A stretch of 64,000 nt of DNA from Terrimonas ginsenosidimutans (GTDB lineage: Bacteria > Bacteroidota > Bacteroidia > Chitinophagales > Chitinophagaceae), in NCBI RefSeq assembly GCF_022012415.1, contig NZ_JAKLTR010000001.1:62001-126000 (forward strand). Direction: 5' to 3'. Shown here in pieces: positions 53,683 through 61,853 of this stretch (within the stretch, counting starts at the first letter, position 1; each line of letters begins with the position of its first letter). The translations under genes and the position numbers were made by a program. The notes under the pieces were generated by a model. The model saw only the letters and a list, made by a program, of their open reading frames with translations, made no database searches and had not been told where the DNA came from.

Positions 53683-55128
53683 TCAAAGATACCGGTCGAT
53701 CAGCCTGACTAGTTCCGGATCACTTGGTCTTGGAGCGTCTTTCAGTATGATCCGCCCATCCTTACCGATCAGCATATATCTTGGAATGGAATGCAATCCG
53801 AATTGCCTCACAAACGGTGCGTCGTCACTATTCAAAAACAGATAGCTGTCTTCGCTGTGCAGCTTTTCCTGGTCGGCCGCTTTCTTCCAGTCCTGGGCAT
53901 TTGCATCCATGGATACATATAAAAATGCAACAGGTTTATCAGCATATTTACTTCTCAGGACGGATGCAGCAGGCATTTCAGCTCTGCACGGAATGCACCA
54001 ACTGGCCCAGAAATCAAGCACCAGCAGTTTTCCTTTGTATCGCTTCAGCATTTGCTGAAGGTCTTCAATGGTTTTTCCATCACTCCAACGCAGGTTGTCC
54101 GCGTTCCTGCTGCCACTCGAGATCGATTCTGCTGCGGTCAGTTTCTTCCGGACAATGTCTTTGTATTCCTCATCGCCGCAAACACGGTAATAATCAGCAA
54201 GATCTTTTGGAGTGACAGTGATCGCCTTGTTATACGCATCCAGCAATAAGCGGGTCAGAACAAAGTTGGCCGTTGCGCCCCTGACATGATCCGTGGTAAG
54301 CGCATACATTCTGACAAGGCTCGCACTGTCGGACACGACATAATTAGGGTTACCATTCAGCAGGCTGGCCGCATACGCATTGGCAAGTTTTGTAGTAAAA
54401 ATATAGGGAGAAAATTCAAGCGCATTAATATCCTTTGCTTTAGCGGCAATCTTCTTGCGTAGTTCGGTTGGACCGAGTACGGTGCGGTTATTCCAGTAAA
54501 GAACAAGTGAGTCATAGCATGCCGCACTTTGGATCGCGTTGGCGGCAATGCGTAAAAAGCCTTCGCTCAGACTATCTTTTTTACTGGACAAAAGTGACAT
54601 TCGTTCCAGGGCAATCGCATGGATCTGCTGTTCCGCAATGAACACACTATCCTTTTTTGAACGGCCCTTCAGGTGAGGCATCTGCCGGAATGCATACGAT
54701 AGATTATCCGTTTGCCTGACAAGCGCCGGGAAGAACGCGAGCTCTTTGGTTCGCTGCGGGTCTCCTTTTACAGACATGCTTACCCCCGCATTTTTGGAAT
54801 AACGTATGTTGATCCTCTCTCCCGGATAGACGAGGAAAGGCGTTTGTTTTTCGTCTGATTGCAGAAAGAAAGTAGGCCGTGTTAAGAACACGGCGGCTCC
54901 GTCACGGGGCACGGAAGCAGGATGACCATAACCCAGTGAGTCATGGTAATAAAGACTGACAGCAAATCCGCTGCTGGCAGGAAGTGGATCCACTTCTTCT
55001 ATCTCAAAAAAAACAGAATCTTTTATGACCGGGGTTGCGGACAGTGTGGGAGTTGCAGGCGCTTGTTTTTCCGTTTGCGCATTGCAGAACATCCCCGCCA
55101 TCGAAAAGAGCAATAGCCATCTCTTCAT
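53683..55128 (-). CDS. TlpA-like thioredoxin-fold protein next to the peptide gene
   Basis: A 481-residue secreted protein started at MKRWLLLFSMAGMFCNAQ (signal peptide). The preceding 15 codons of the frame run through a GC hairpin and are not used. The N-terminal part is the common DUF4369-type/helical region. The C-terminus has FWASWCIPCRAEMP (CIPC, ~residue 377) and LHSIPRYMLIG with the cis-Pro. It is encoded 61 bases after the cysteine-rich peptide gene, with a hairpin between, so it may handle disulfides of that peptide. It is of the same type as the protein at 38996-40480. Confidence 0.82.
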   Translation of the reverse strand: MKRWLLLFSMAGMFCNAQTEKQAPATPTLSATPVIKDSVFFEIEEVDPLPASSGFAVSLYYHDSLGYGHPASVPRDGAAVFLTRPTFFLQSDEKQTPFLVYPGERINIRYSKNAGVSMSVKGDPQRTKELAFFPALVRQTDNLSYAFRQMPHLKGRSKKDSVFIAEQQIHAIALERMSLLSSKKDSLSEGFLRIAANAIQSAACYDSLVLYWNNRTVLGPTELRKKIAAKAKDINALEFSPYIFTTKLANAYAASLLNGNPNYVVSDSASLVRMYALTTDHVRGATANFVLTRLLLDAYNKAITVTPKDLADYYRVCGDEEYKDIVRKKLTAAESISSGSRNADNLRWSDGKTIEDLQQMLKRYKGKLLVLDFWASWCIPCRAEMPAASVLRSKYADKPVAFLYVSMDANAQDWKKAADQEKLHSEDSYLFLNSDDAPFVRQFGLHSIPRYMLIGKDGRIILKDAPRPSDPELVRLIDRYL

Positions 55129-55146
55129 AAGAAAATATTTAAATGA

Positions 55147-55168
55147 GGCGGCCGGCAAACCGGCCGCC
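55147..55168 (-). terminator. GC hairpin between the peptide gene and the TlpA-like gene
   Basis: GGCGGCCGG (55147-55155), loop CAAA, CCGGCCGCC (55160-55168) pair exactly. On the minus strand a T-rich stretch follows. It could stop most transcripts after the peptide gene, giving more peptide than downstream enzyme, as is common for secreted peptide precursors. Confidence 0.6.
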
Positions 55169-55189
55169 ATCAATCGTCAGAGGTCAATA

Positions 55190-55432
55190 TTAAGGTTGTA
55201 CGCCGGGATAACCTGGGCTGCTGGCACAATTGCAGCAATACCAGGCTCTTCCGCCGCCTTCAAGGACAAACGTTGTCGCAGCATTCTGCGCTTCTGAAGC
55301 GCTGGAATAACCGCACTGGTATGTTGTCCAGTTTGCTGTGTGTGCACAGCAATTAGCGGCTTCTACGCCACCACCAATCATTTTCTGTTCGCTTTTAGTG
55401 AGGCTTTTGCCTGCAACTTTAAGTCTCTTCAT
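55190..55432 (-). CDS. Double-glycine-leader cysteine-rich secreted peptide precursor
   Basis: An 80-residue precursor. The leader, residues 1-~21, is MKRLKVAGKSLTKSEQKMIG plus G, ending in a run of three Gly (20-22). It has the LTKxEQKxIxGG pattern of Bacteroidota GG-leader peptides cut by C39 peptidases. The core of ~58 residues has six Cys (28, 29, 40, 66, 67, 69) and many Gly, Ala, Ser and aromatic residues, allowing up to three disulfides. It is probably a bacteriocin or signalling peptide. The C39 ABC exporter, HlyD adaptor, VKOR fusion and TlpA proteins all lie within 8 kb. Confidence 0.8.
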   Translation of the reverse strand: MKRLKVAGKSLTKSEQKMIGGGVEAANCCAHTANWTTYQCGYSSASEAQNAATTFVLEGGGRAWYCCNCASSPGYPGVQP

Positions 55433-55544
55433 AATGTAGTGTTTAGATTTTGATCAATGAACCCGGATTAAGGCACCAGGCAATTACCCGTTTTGTTTCC
55501 CGGAACGAGCGGTTTTTGTTTGCGCAGAACAAATACATTTATGA

Positions 55545-57104
55545 TCAGTTGATCGGAACTTCATTTGCAGATAACACACCCGCATGCATTCCTCGTACCA
55601 GTATCAGCAAGTCTTCAGCGGTATATTCCTTTGGCAACACATGACCATTCAAAAAAATTGTTGGCGTAACGGCCACACGTGCCTCATCGATCCATTGCTG
55701 ATGCTGTTGTACAGCATGCGCTACATCTACGGAGCGGCCGTCAGGATACTGCATCGAAAATTGTTCAAGATCCATCACCCGGTACCAGTCATGCAGCATT
55801 TCTTTTTTGAACGCCGCAGATCTGCCGGAAGCCAGTTGAAGCAGGTACGCTACAGCAGCTGTTCTCGGATCAGCTTTGTCAACAGGATTAGAAGTGAACC
55901 GAACCGTAACACCAACCTGTTGACGATCGGCAAGTTTGTGCAATACTTCATGCGTCTTAGCGCAGGGGCCACAGTAAGGATTGCAGGCAACAACGAACTG
56001 CAGGGGAGAATCAGCGTTGCCTAATTGAAGATCATCTTCCCAGGCAGAAACCTCCGCTTTCGGCTGCTGCCGGAGCAAGGCCTGAAACATACCGGAATTA
56101 TGGCGGAACCGTTGCAACCGGAACTTCTCTTCCTGCACCGTTTGATTTTCTTCAAGCAAGGGCTTGATAACTCCCCTCCATACAATGGCACTCATCAAAC
56201 AAACAGCAACGGCAAGCGCCACGGTGGAAATAGTGATCGAATGGAAAGACATTGTTATAAGCGAAGGCCATAATAACGCAAACTGTATCCCGATGACTCC
56301 CAGTGTTAGCAGGCAAAGTGTGCACCATCGCCTGATCACCTTCCATTGATAATACACAGAAAAAAAGAGGAAGGGTATCGCCGACGCTGTCAAAATGGGC
56401 AGCAGTGAGCTTCCGTTCAACAGCAATAAAGTATACGCAGAAAAGTAGATAATGCCGGCATCAGACCAACTGAACGACCCACTGATCTTACTCCCTTTGG
56501 ATTCGATCACGGCAGCACAACCTTCATCACTCTGCACGCCACAGAGTTTTTCCGTCAGTTCGTTACTGATCCCCGATTCTTTCTGGATAACCAGTACCGA
56601 TAGACCAAGACCTGCAAAAGCCGACAACAGTAAAAACGTTGAGGCAACTGAAAATACCGGGATCAGCACAGCAATGCCGGATAGCAGCAACAGCGATAAC
56701 GACAGAATCCAATATGTATTGACCTTTCTTTGCCGGAGCAGATAGTCATTCAGTTCCACATTCCGCCAGCCGGCCGGCTTCTCTGCGAACACCGCAATCC
56801 CGGTCCAGCCCGCGAGCTTACCACCTTGTGACAGCTCCCGCTGATCATCTTTATGTACGATCACCAACTTTCCCTGTTGATCATTCAGGTGAGCCAGGAA
56901 AGGAGTGGGAAGATCATTCCAGTCGTTCCGGTTAACAACATATGCACCATTGTCCAGACCAAGATCATCAAGTACATCAGTGATGCTGGCGAGTGAGGGA
57001 TATTCAGGATGCGCAGCCAATTTTTGTTGAAGGTAACGGGCAGGGACAGCAACAGTCAACTCTTTCAGCCATTGATGCAATGGCGCGATAAGTTCATTTC
57101 TCAT
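55545..57104 (-). CDS. C39-like / VKOR / DsbA-like disulfide-forming fusion protein
   Basis: A 519-residue membrane protein. Residues ~1-115 resemble a C39 peptidase fold without its Cys (PARYLQQKLAAHPEYPSLASI), so it probably binds leaders rather than cutting them. Residues ~130-310 are a VKOR domain with helices, the loop cysteines Cys188 and Cys196 and the redox pair CTLC (261-264). Residues ~345-519 are a thioredoxin/DsbA-like domain with CNPYCGPC (374-381). It passes electrons from a disulfide donor to quinone and would oxidise the exported peptide. It is encoded 112 bases before the cysteine-rich peptide gene. Confidence 0.85.
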   Translation of the reverse strand: MRNELIAPLHQWLKELTVAVPARYLQQKLAAHPEYPSLASITDVLDDLGLDNGAYVVNRNDWNDLPTPFLAHLNDQQGKLVIVHKDDQRELSQGGKLAGWTGIAVFAEKPAGWRNVELNDYLLRQRKVNTYWILSLSLLLLSGIAVLIPVFSVASTFLLLSAFAGLGLSVLVIQKESGISNELTEKLCGVQSDEGCAAVIESKGSKISGSFSWSDAGIIYFSAYTLLLLNGSSLLPILTASAIPFLFFSVYYQWKVIRRWCTLCLLTLGVIGIQFALLWPSLITMSFHSITISTVALAVAVCLMSAIVWRGVIKPLLEENQTVQEEKFRLQRFRHNSGMFQALLRQQPKAEVSAWEDDLQLGNADSPLQFVVACNPYCGPCAKTHEVLHKLADRQQVGVTVRFTSNPVDKADPRTAAVAYLLQLASGRSAAFKKEMLHDWYRVMDLEQFSMQYPDGRSVDVAHAVQQHQQWIDEARVAVTPTIFLNGHVLPKEYTAEDLLILVRGMHAGVLSANEVPIN

Positions 57105-57557
57105 GTCGCGAAAGGATTAGGTTTAAAGCAAACGAAGCGTTGGTCGTTTATCATCATAAAGGACGAACGCATGATTGAATCTAAAGTGTTTTTACGATAG
57201 CGCGAGCAAAAAGCTTTGGAATTGTGGAAATAAAGACCGAATTAAATATTAACCCCTATGCTTGTATAAAGAATAGCACTGATCAACCCTGACATGATCG
57301 GATTACTTTGTAAAAGATGAATGAACTGATTGAAGTATGTCAAATACTGATGCGAACGAAATAGTATCAGCAAGGCGTTTGATCCTTCTTAGTAGAGATG
57401 ATGCGTAGTGACGAATTGATCAATACTAACTCAAAACAATCAAAGTACTATCCGGATCAAAGGTTTTTATTCGTCAACATAAGAACTGTTACGTGGGATA
57501 AGCGAAGCCATCGACTTTCCCGTGTTGAATCGGGTGCACCGGTTATCTTATCAGCAT
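57105..57557. other. Gene-free stretch between the peptide cluster and the CHAT locus
   Basis: About 450 AT-rich bases. No open frame with a ribosome-binding site or a double-glycine leader was found on either strand, and no long hairpin. It should contain the promoter of the VKOR fusion gene and the end of the CHAT-STAND transcript. Confidence 0.4.
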
Positions 57558-60500
57558 TCAACTAACGCTGTACTTGATCTTATTTTGGTCAGATAATGGC
57601 GCAATATCTACTTCCTTTATCCATTTCCTGATTCCATTTGGCAAAAGCCAGCGAATGGCGTTTTGTTGATACTGGTTGATCAACAAAGCTTCTTCATTGC
57701 CTTGAAGATAATAGCTTTCAAGGGGGCAGTTAATACTGCTGATCTTTGTCTTAGTAGTGATGTTCCATAAATCAATTGCTTCTTTGCGTCGTGTGATCAG
57801 GTACTTTCCATTATTGATCAGGTTTCCGGTAAGCGTCTCTTCTTTTACACCACCATCCCTTCTTTCGAAGATCGTATCCATTTTTTTATTCATCATATTA
57901 TACATTAGCGTATACGGCATTCGATAGAAGATTGACAGCAATTTTTCATTTTCTGAAATAGCCAAACTACCGGGCTTGGTGGGATAAAAATTTCCTCCCG
58001 GGCTTTTGGTCTTTGTCGCGGTAAAGTCCAGGGTCTCGAGCCTTTTATATTGCATATCCCAGTATATTATGTAGCCAAGTCTCGTGAACGTAAGGATCCT
58101 TTTCATCGATTTTTGCACAATGGCATGCTGAATTCCATCCAAGTTGCCGTCATATGGATTGGAAGAGTTTAATTCGGCAATTATCTTCCCTTTTGTATTT
58201 ACAACACGGGCCTTCCCATCGTTGCAAATAGCAAGGTATTCTCCTTTATTTTTTAACGGCAGAGCCGATAAAATAGCAAAATCAGGCATTGGCACCGAGC
58301 TGACGATGTTTCCATCTTTTATGACGGAAATTACCGAGGTATCCGATAGCTTTGAACTGTACGGATACTCGGGCATCCAGGTATATTTGACATTTCCACT
58401 AAAAACGGTGGCCCCTTCTGAAGAGGGAACAATATCTTGTATATAATAAGATGGCTTCGGCACTTCACTTTTTAAGCCCTCACTGAATAATAAAACTGAT
58501 TCTTTGATATTGAACACGTGCTCGTTCTTTGCCATCCAGATACCATCCGGCAATTTGTTTCGCTCGGCAATATTCCAGAACTGGATACTATTTGCAGAGC
58601 TCGTTACGACCAGAGAGTCATTCTTGAAAGCAGCACTGATAATTCTATTGTTACTACTGAGATGACTAATGACATTCCCCGCATAATCTATTAAAGTAAA
58701 TCCTCCGAAGAATTTGTTAACAACAGCAATAGTATTATCGTCACTAAGGAAAGCGTGACGCATATCCTCATCACGCCTGATATCGGCTAACTTTGCACCA
58801 TCCGACAATCTCGTTACGGTAACCCAGTTCGCGGACATAGCCAGCAGCTTATCACTGCCTGTCGAAAAGGCAATAGACTCTATCTCATAATAGGGAGATA
58901 GTACTTTCTCTGAATTATCATCAATTCCCCATATCTGAATTTTATCTGACTCGAAAGTAAAGCTGGCTGCAAAAGCTCCATCAGGAGAAAATTCTGCATC
59001 ATCTATAGGGCCACTTTTCTTAGTGGTCAATTTTCCCGTTGAGAAATTTAGAAAATTGACTCCTTTACTCGAATTAAATAAAACGATATTCCTGTGAGGA
59101 TGAGATTTCAAAACATAAGGGCGATGGGTTAGCTTAAATCTTGACACCTCGTTTCCTGAAGCAATTTCCCGATGGACGATGAAATGCTGCAATGAACCTT
59201 GAACCACCTCCCTTTCTACAGTAAACATTGTTTCTCCATCATGTGACAGACTGAGTGCATCAATACCATATTTGTATGCTGTTTCTTTTAAAATTCTACC
59301 CTGTCTGTCGAAATAAACAAGCACGTTACTCCGTATTGAATCAAATGGCCGCTCATTAAATCCTCTATTGAACAAACAAACGACTTTATCTTTCCCCGGA
59401 ACGAAATCAATCGACTCTATTTCCATGTCTTTATATTGGAGAACAGACAGCAATTCGGCATTCTGGTCAACGATACAGGCTTTTGTAAAGTATTCGCTGC
59501 CACCCCGGTCATCGCTCAATAACATTAATTGTTTATCCGTCGAAAATTTAATCGATGGGGATTTAAGATCAATATAAACATCCCTGTAATACACCCCTTT
59601 TTTGCTAATATTATTATACACGGAATAAATATTCTGCAATATTCCATCATCATCCGGTTGTAATGAATCTGCCGCTCTTAATAAATGCAGTGCCTGAGTA
59701 GGATCACTGTCCAACATCTTCGACGCCTCTGCCGATAGGTACAACGCCCTCGATTTTCTCGCTTCACTTTTAGATCTGTCATACAAGTATAAAGACACAC
59801 CTAACGCAATAACTACAGCAACCACAGCAGCCCTGATAAGGATATCCTGGTATTTTTTACGTCGACGGTTACCATTAACTTCTATCTGGCTCGCCTTAAC
59901 CAGCATTTTTTCCCGATCATCCAGCTTTCTCGTCCCTTTCATCCCTTTTTTAATAAGGTCCAGATCCCGTTCGTTCAGAAGATGAGATGTATTTTCTGTA
60001 AACAACTGGCTTTTCAAAATCCTGGTTGCCTTTTGCCCGGGCAGTAACGATGAATCGAAAGCAGAACGGATGACGGGCGCCAACGTATCATGTGCCAGAC
60101 TTACATCATTATTTGCACCGGTGGCATCCACCAGTAGATAGGAGCTTTTACACTTCTCAATAAGCAAAGGAATATTTTCCGCATCATACCGATTCTTCGT
60201 CTCCTCTATCGAATGCGTCGCAGACGTTCCTAATTCCGTAGTATGAAAATGAAGAAGATCCAGCAACAGGCCGGAGCCTACGCTTTCCTTCTCTATATCT
60301 TCAATTTCTTTCACCTTTCTATTAAAAAAATCTTTCAGCGCAAACCCATCCTGCTTCAGTTTATAATATGTTTCCTTCGTAAACACCCTTGCATTTTCAA
60401 CAGGAATGGTTTTCACCCATAGATTGGAAAGCAGGATCTGCAAGACAGGCGCAACAGGAGAATCTACATCGGCACTAAGATCACTGGCGATCTGTTCGTC

Positions 60501-61832
60501 AAGGCCTTGCTCAATTTCTATTTTATATTGGTTCCTGCTGGTTACACTCAAATTACTGCCGTTGACGATCTCTTTAATATTGGACCGTTTAAGTGCCTGC
60601 AGGAAGTAAGAAGAAAACGGAAGCTTCGCGGCTACTACACCATTTTCAATTTCCGCGTGAAATTCCTTCCTGTAGGCCAGCAACACTTTTACACGAACAC
60701 TATGTTGAAGCAGCTCAAGGATCTGTCTAATAAAATCAGGTAATTCAAAAGGCTTTTGTGGCAGCGGTTTGGTAAAACACTCTTCTATTTGGTCGATGAT
60801 AATCACCGTCCATTTTTTTCCTGATCTCAGGCTCCATTTTTTAACATGGTCTGCAAGTGCAGAAGAAGACTGGTCATCAAGCATCAATTCCTTTAATAAT
60901 GTGGCTGATAATCCCTCTGACGAAATGCGTTTACAGTAAACAACATTTGTCGTCACTTTAAGTCTGGGCACAAGTCCGGCATCGAGTAAAGAAGATTTTC
61001 CCACACCAGTTTGGCCATACAGCAGCGTAACCGGGTTTGCTCGTTCATCAAGCACTCTGTCATACAGTTCCCTGATCTCAGCACCTCGTCCCCAGAAAAT
61101 AGCACATTCATTTTCCGTGTACGACTTTAATGAGATGTAGGGGTCTTTCGGAAGGAAATACCCAACGGGCTTTGGCAGGCCGAAATAAGGGTTATCAATC
61201 TCGTCACGCAAGGTCCACTTTTCATCCTCCGCCCATAATTCCCAGGAAAAGCCGTCCGGCTCATTTTCGTCGCCAACCCCGCGTGCCGAACTATCAGTAT
61301 CACTCCTTGCGCTCTTTACCGAATTCTTTGCAAACTCAAACGCGTCACGGACCGATTGACGCTCTGCTAAACCGCGATAGAATACGTTTGCGAAGTCCGA
61401 CGCCTCTTTATCCGGCACTGCCTGGATTGATGCGATCACGGCCGGTACGCCAAGTTTGTGCAGGTTTTCCGCCTGAAGCCTTGTTGCACATCCATTCAAG
61501 AACACCAGGCGAAGGCTGGAGATCCCCGCCAGGATCTTATCAAATGCTTTTGTATTAATTGTTCCACTACGAAAAAGCAGCGAGTAATCATCTGCATGAC
61601 CACCAAAATGGAATATAGCGATCCGATGTGCAAACCTTCCATCCTGTATTACACTGAGTATTGTATCCAGGTCCGCAGCAGGTCTTTCGACAACTGCGCA
61701 AAGCCCTTCATTCTCCTTGCTGTTTAAGATCTTTGCGATCATTCTCTGCTCGTCTATCAAACGATCAAGATCATCTTTCGGATTCGCAAAAGCAAGAAGC
61801 GCAATAGGAGTCTGGTCGGTTTGGGTGTGCAT
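57558..61832 (-). CDS. CHAT protease-STAND ATPase-WD40 conflict protein
   Basis: A 1424-residue protein. Residues ~1-200 are a CHAT (caspase-type) protease with His79 (FHFGGHADD) and Cys115 (FLNGCATR). Residues ~240-640 are a STAND NTPase: AIFWGRGAEIRELYDRV, Walker A GQTGVGKSS (273-281) and Walker B IIIDQIEECF. One membrane helix follows (~690, AVVAVVIALGVSLYLYD) and then TPR/WD40-like repeats (~740-1424) that probably sense a trigger. ATP-driven assembly would switch on the protease, giving defence or cell suicide. It is encoded 21 bases after the pYEATS gene. Base composition looks AT-richer than the flanks. Confidence 0.88.
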   Translation of the reverse strand: MHTQTDQTPIALLAFANPKDDLDRLIDEQRMIAKILNSKENEGLCAVVERPAADLDTILSVIQDGRFAHRIAIFHFGGHADDYSLLFRSGTINTKAFDKILAGISSLRLVFLNGCATRLQAENLHKLGVPAVIASIQAVPDKEASDFANVFYRGLAERQSVRDAFEFAKNSVKSARSDTDSSARGVGDENEPDGFSWELWAEDEKWTLRDEIDNPYFGLPKPVGYFLPKDPYISLKSYTENECAIFWGRGAEIRELYDRVLDERANPVTLLYGQTGVGKSSLLDAGLVPRLKVTTNVVYCKRISSEGLSATLLKELMLDDQSSSALADHVKKWSLRSGKKWTVIIIDQIEECFTKPLPQKPFELPDFIRQILELLQHSVRVKVLLAYRKEFHAEIENGVVAAKLPFSSYFLQALKRSNIKEIVNGSNLSVTSRNQYKIEIEQGLDEQIASDLSADVDSPVAPVLQILLSNLWVKTIPVENARVFTKETYYKLKQDGFALKDFFNRKVKEIEDIEKESVGSGLLLDLLHFHTTELGTSATHSIEETKNRYDAENIPLLIEKCKSSYLLVDATGANNDVSLAHDTLAPVIRSAFDSSLLPGQKATRILKSQLFTENTSHLLNERDLDLIKKGMKGTRKLDDREKMLVKASQIEVNGNRRRKKYQDILIRAAVVAVVIALGVSLYLYDRSKSEARKSRALYLSAEASKMLDSDPTQALHLLRAADSLQPDDDGILQNIYSVYNNISKKGVYYRDVYIDLKSPSIKFSTDKQLMLLSDDRGGSEYFTKACIVDQNAELLSVLQYKDMEIESIDFVPGKDKVVCLFNRGFNERPFDSIRSNVLVYFDRQGRILKETAYKYGIDALSLSHDGETMFTVEREVVQGSLQHFIVHREIASGNEVSRFKLTHRPYVLKSHPHRNIVLFNSSKGVNFLNFSTGKLTTKKSGPIDDAEFSPDGAFAASFTFESDKIQIWGIDDNSEKVLSPYYEIESIAFSTGSDKLLAMSANWVTVTRLSDGAKLADIRRDEDMRHAFLSDDNTIAVVNKFFGGFTLIDYAGNVISHLSSNNRIISAAFKNDSLVVTSSANSIQFWNIAERNKLPDGIWMAKNEHVFNIKESVLLFSEGLKSEVPKPSYYIQDIVPSSEGATVFSGNVKYTWMPEYPYSSKLSDTSVISVIKDGNIVSSVPMPDFAILSALPLKNKGEYLAICNDGKARVVNTKGKIIAELNSSNPYDGNLDGIQHAIVQKSMKRILTFTRLGYIIYWDMQYKRLETLDFTATKTKSPGGNFYPTKPGSLAISENEKLLSIFYRMPYTLMYNMMNKKMDTIFERRDGGVKEETLTGNLINNGKYLITRRKEAIDLWNITTKTKISSINCPLESYYLQGNEEALLINQYQQNAIRWLLPNGIRKWIKEVDIAPLSDQNKIKYSVS

Positions 61833-61853
61833 ATATGGTGGTGGGTTAATGAT

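Noticed and set aside
57105-57557. Second GG-leader peptide gene in the gap after the VKOR fusion
   Set aside because: Looked for on both strands; no frame with a KxxEMxxIxGG-like start was found.
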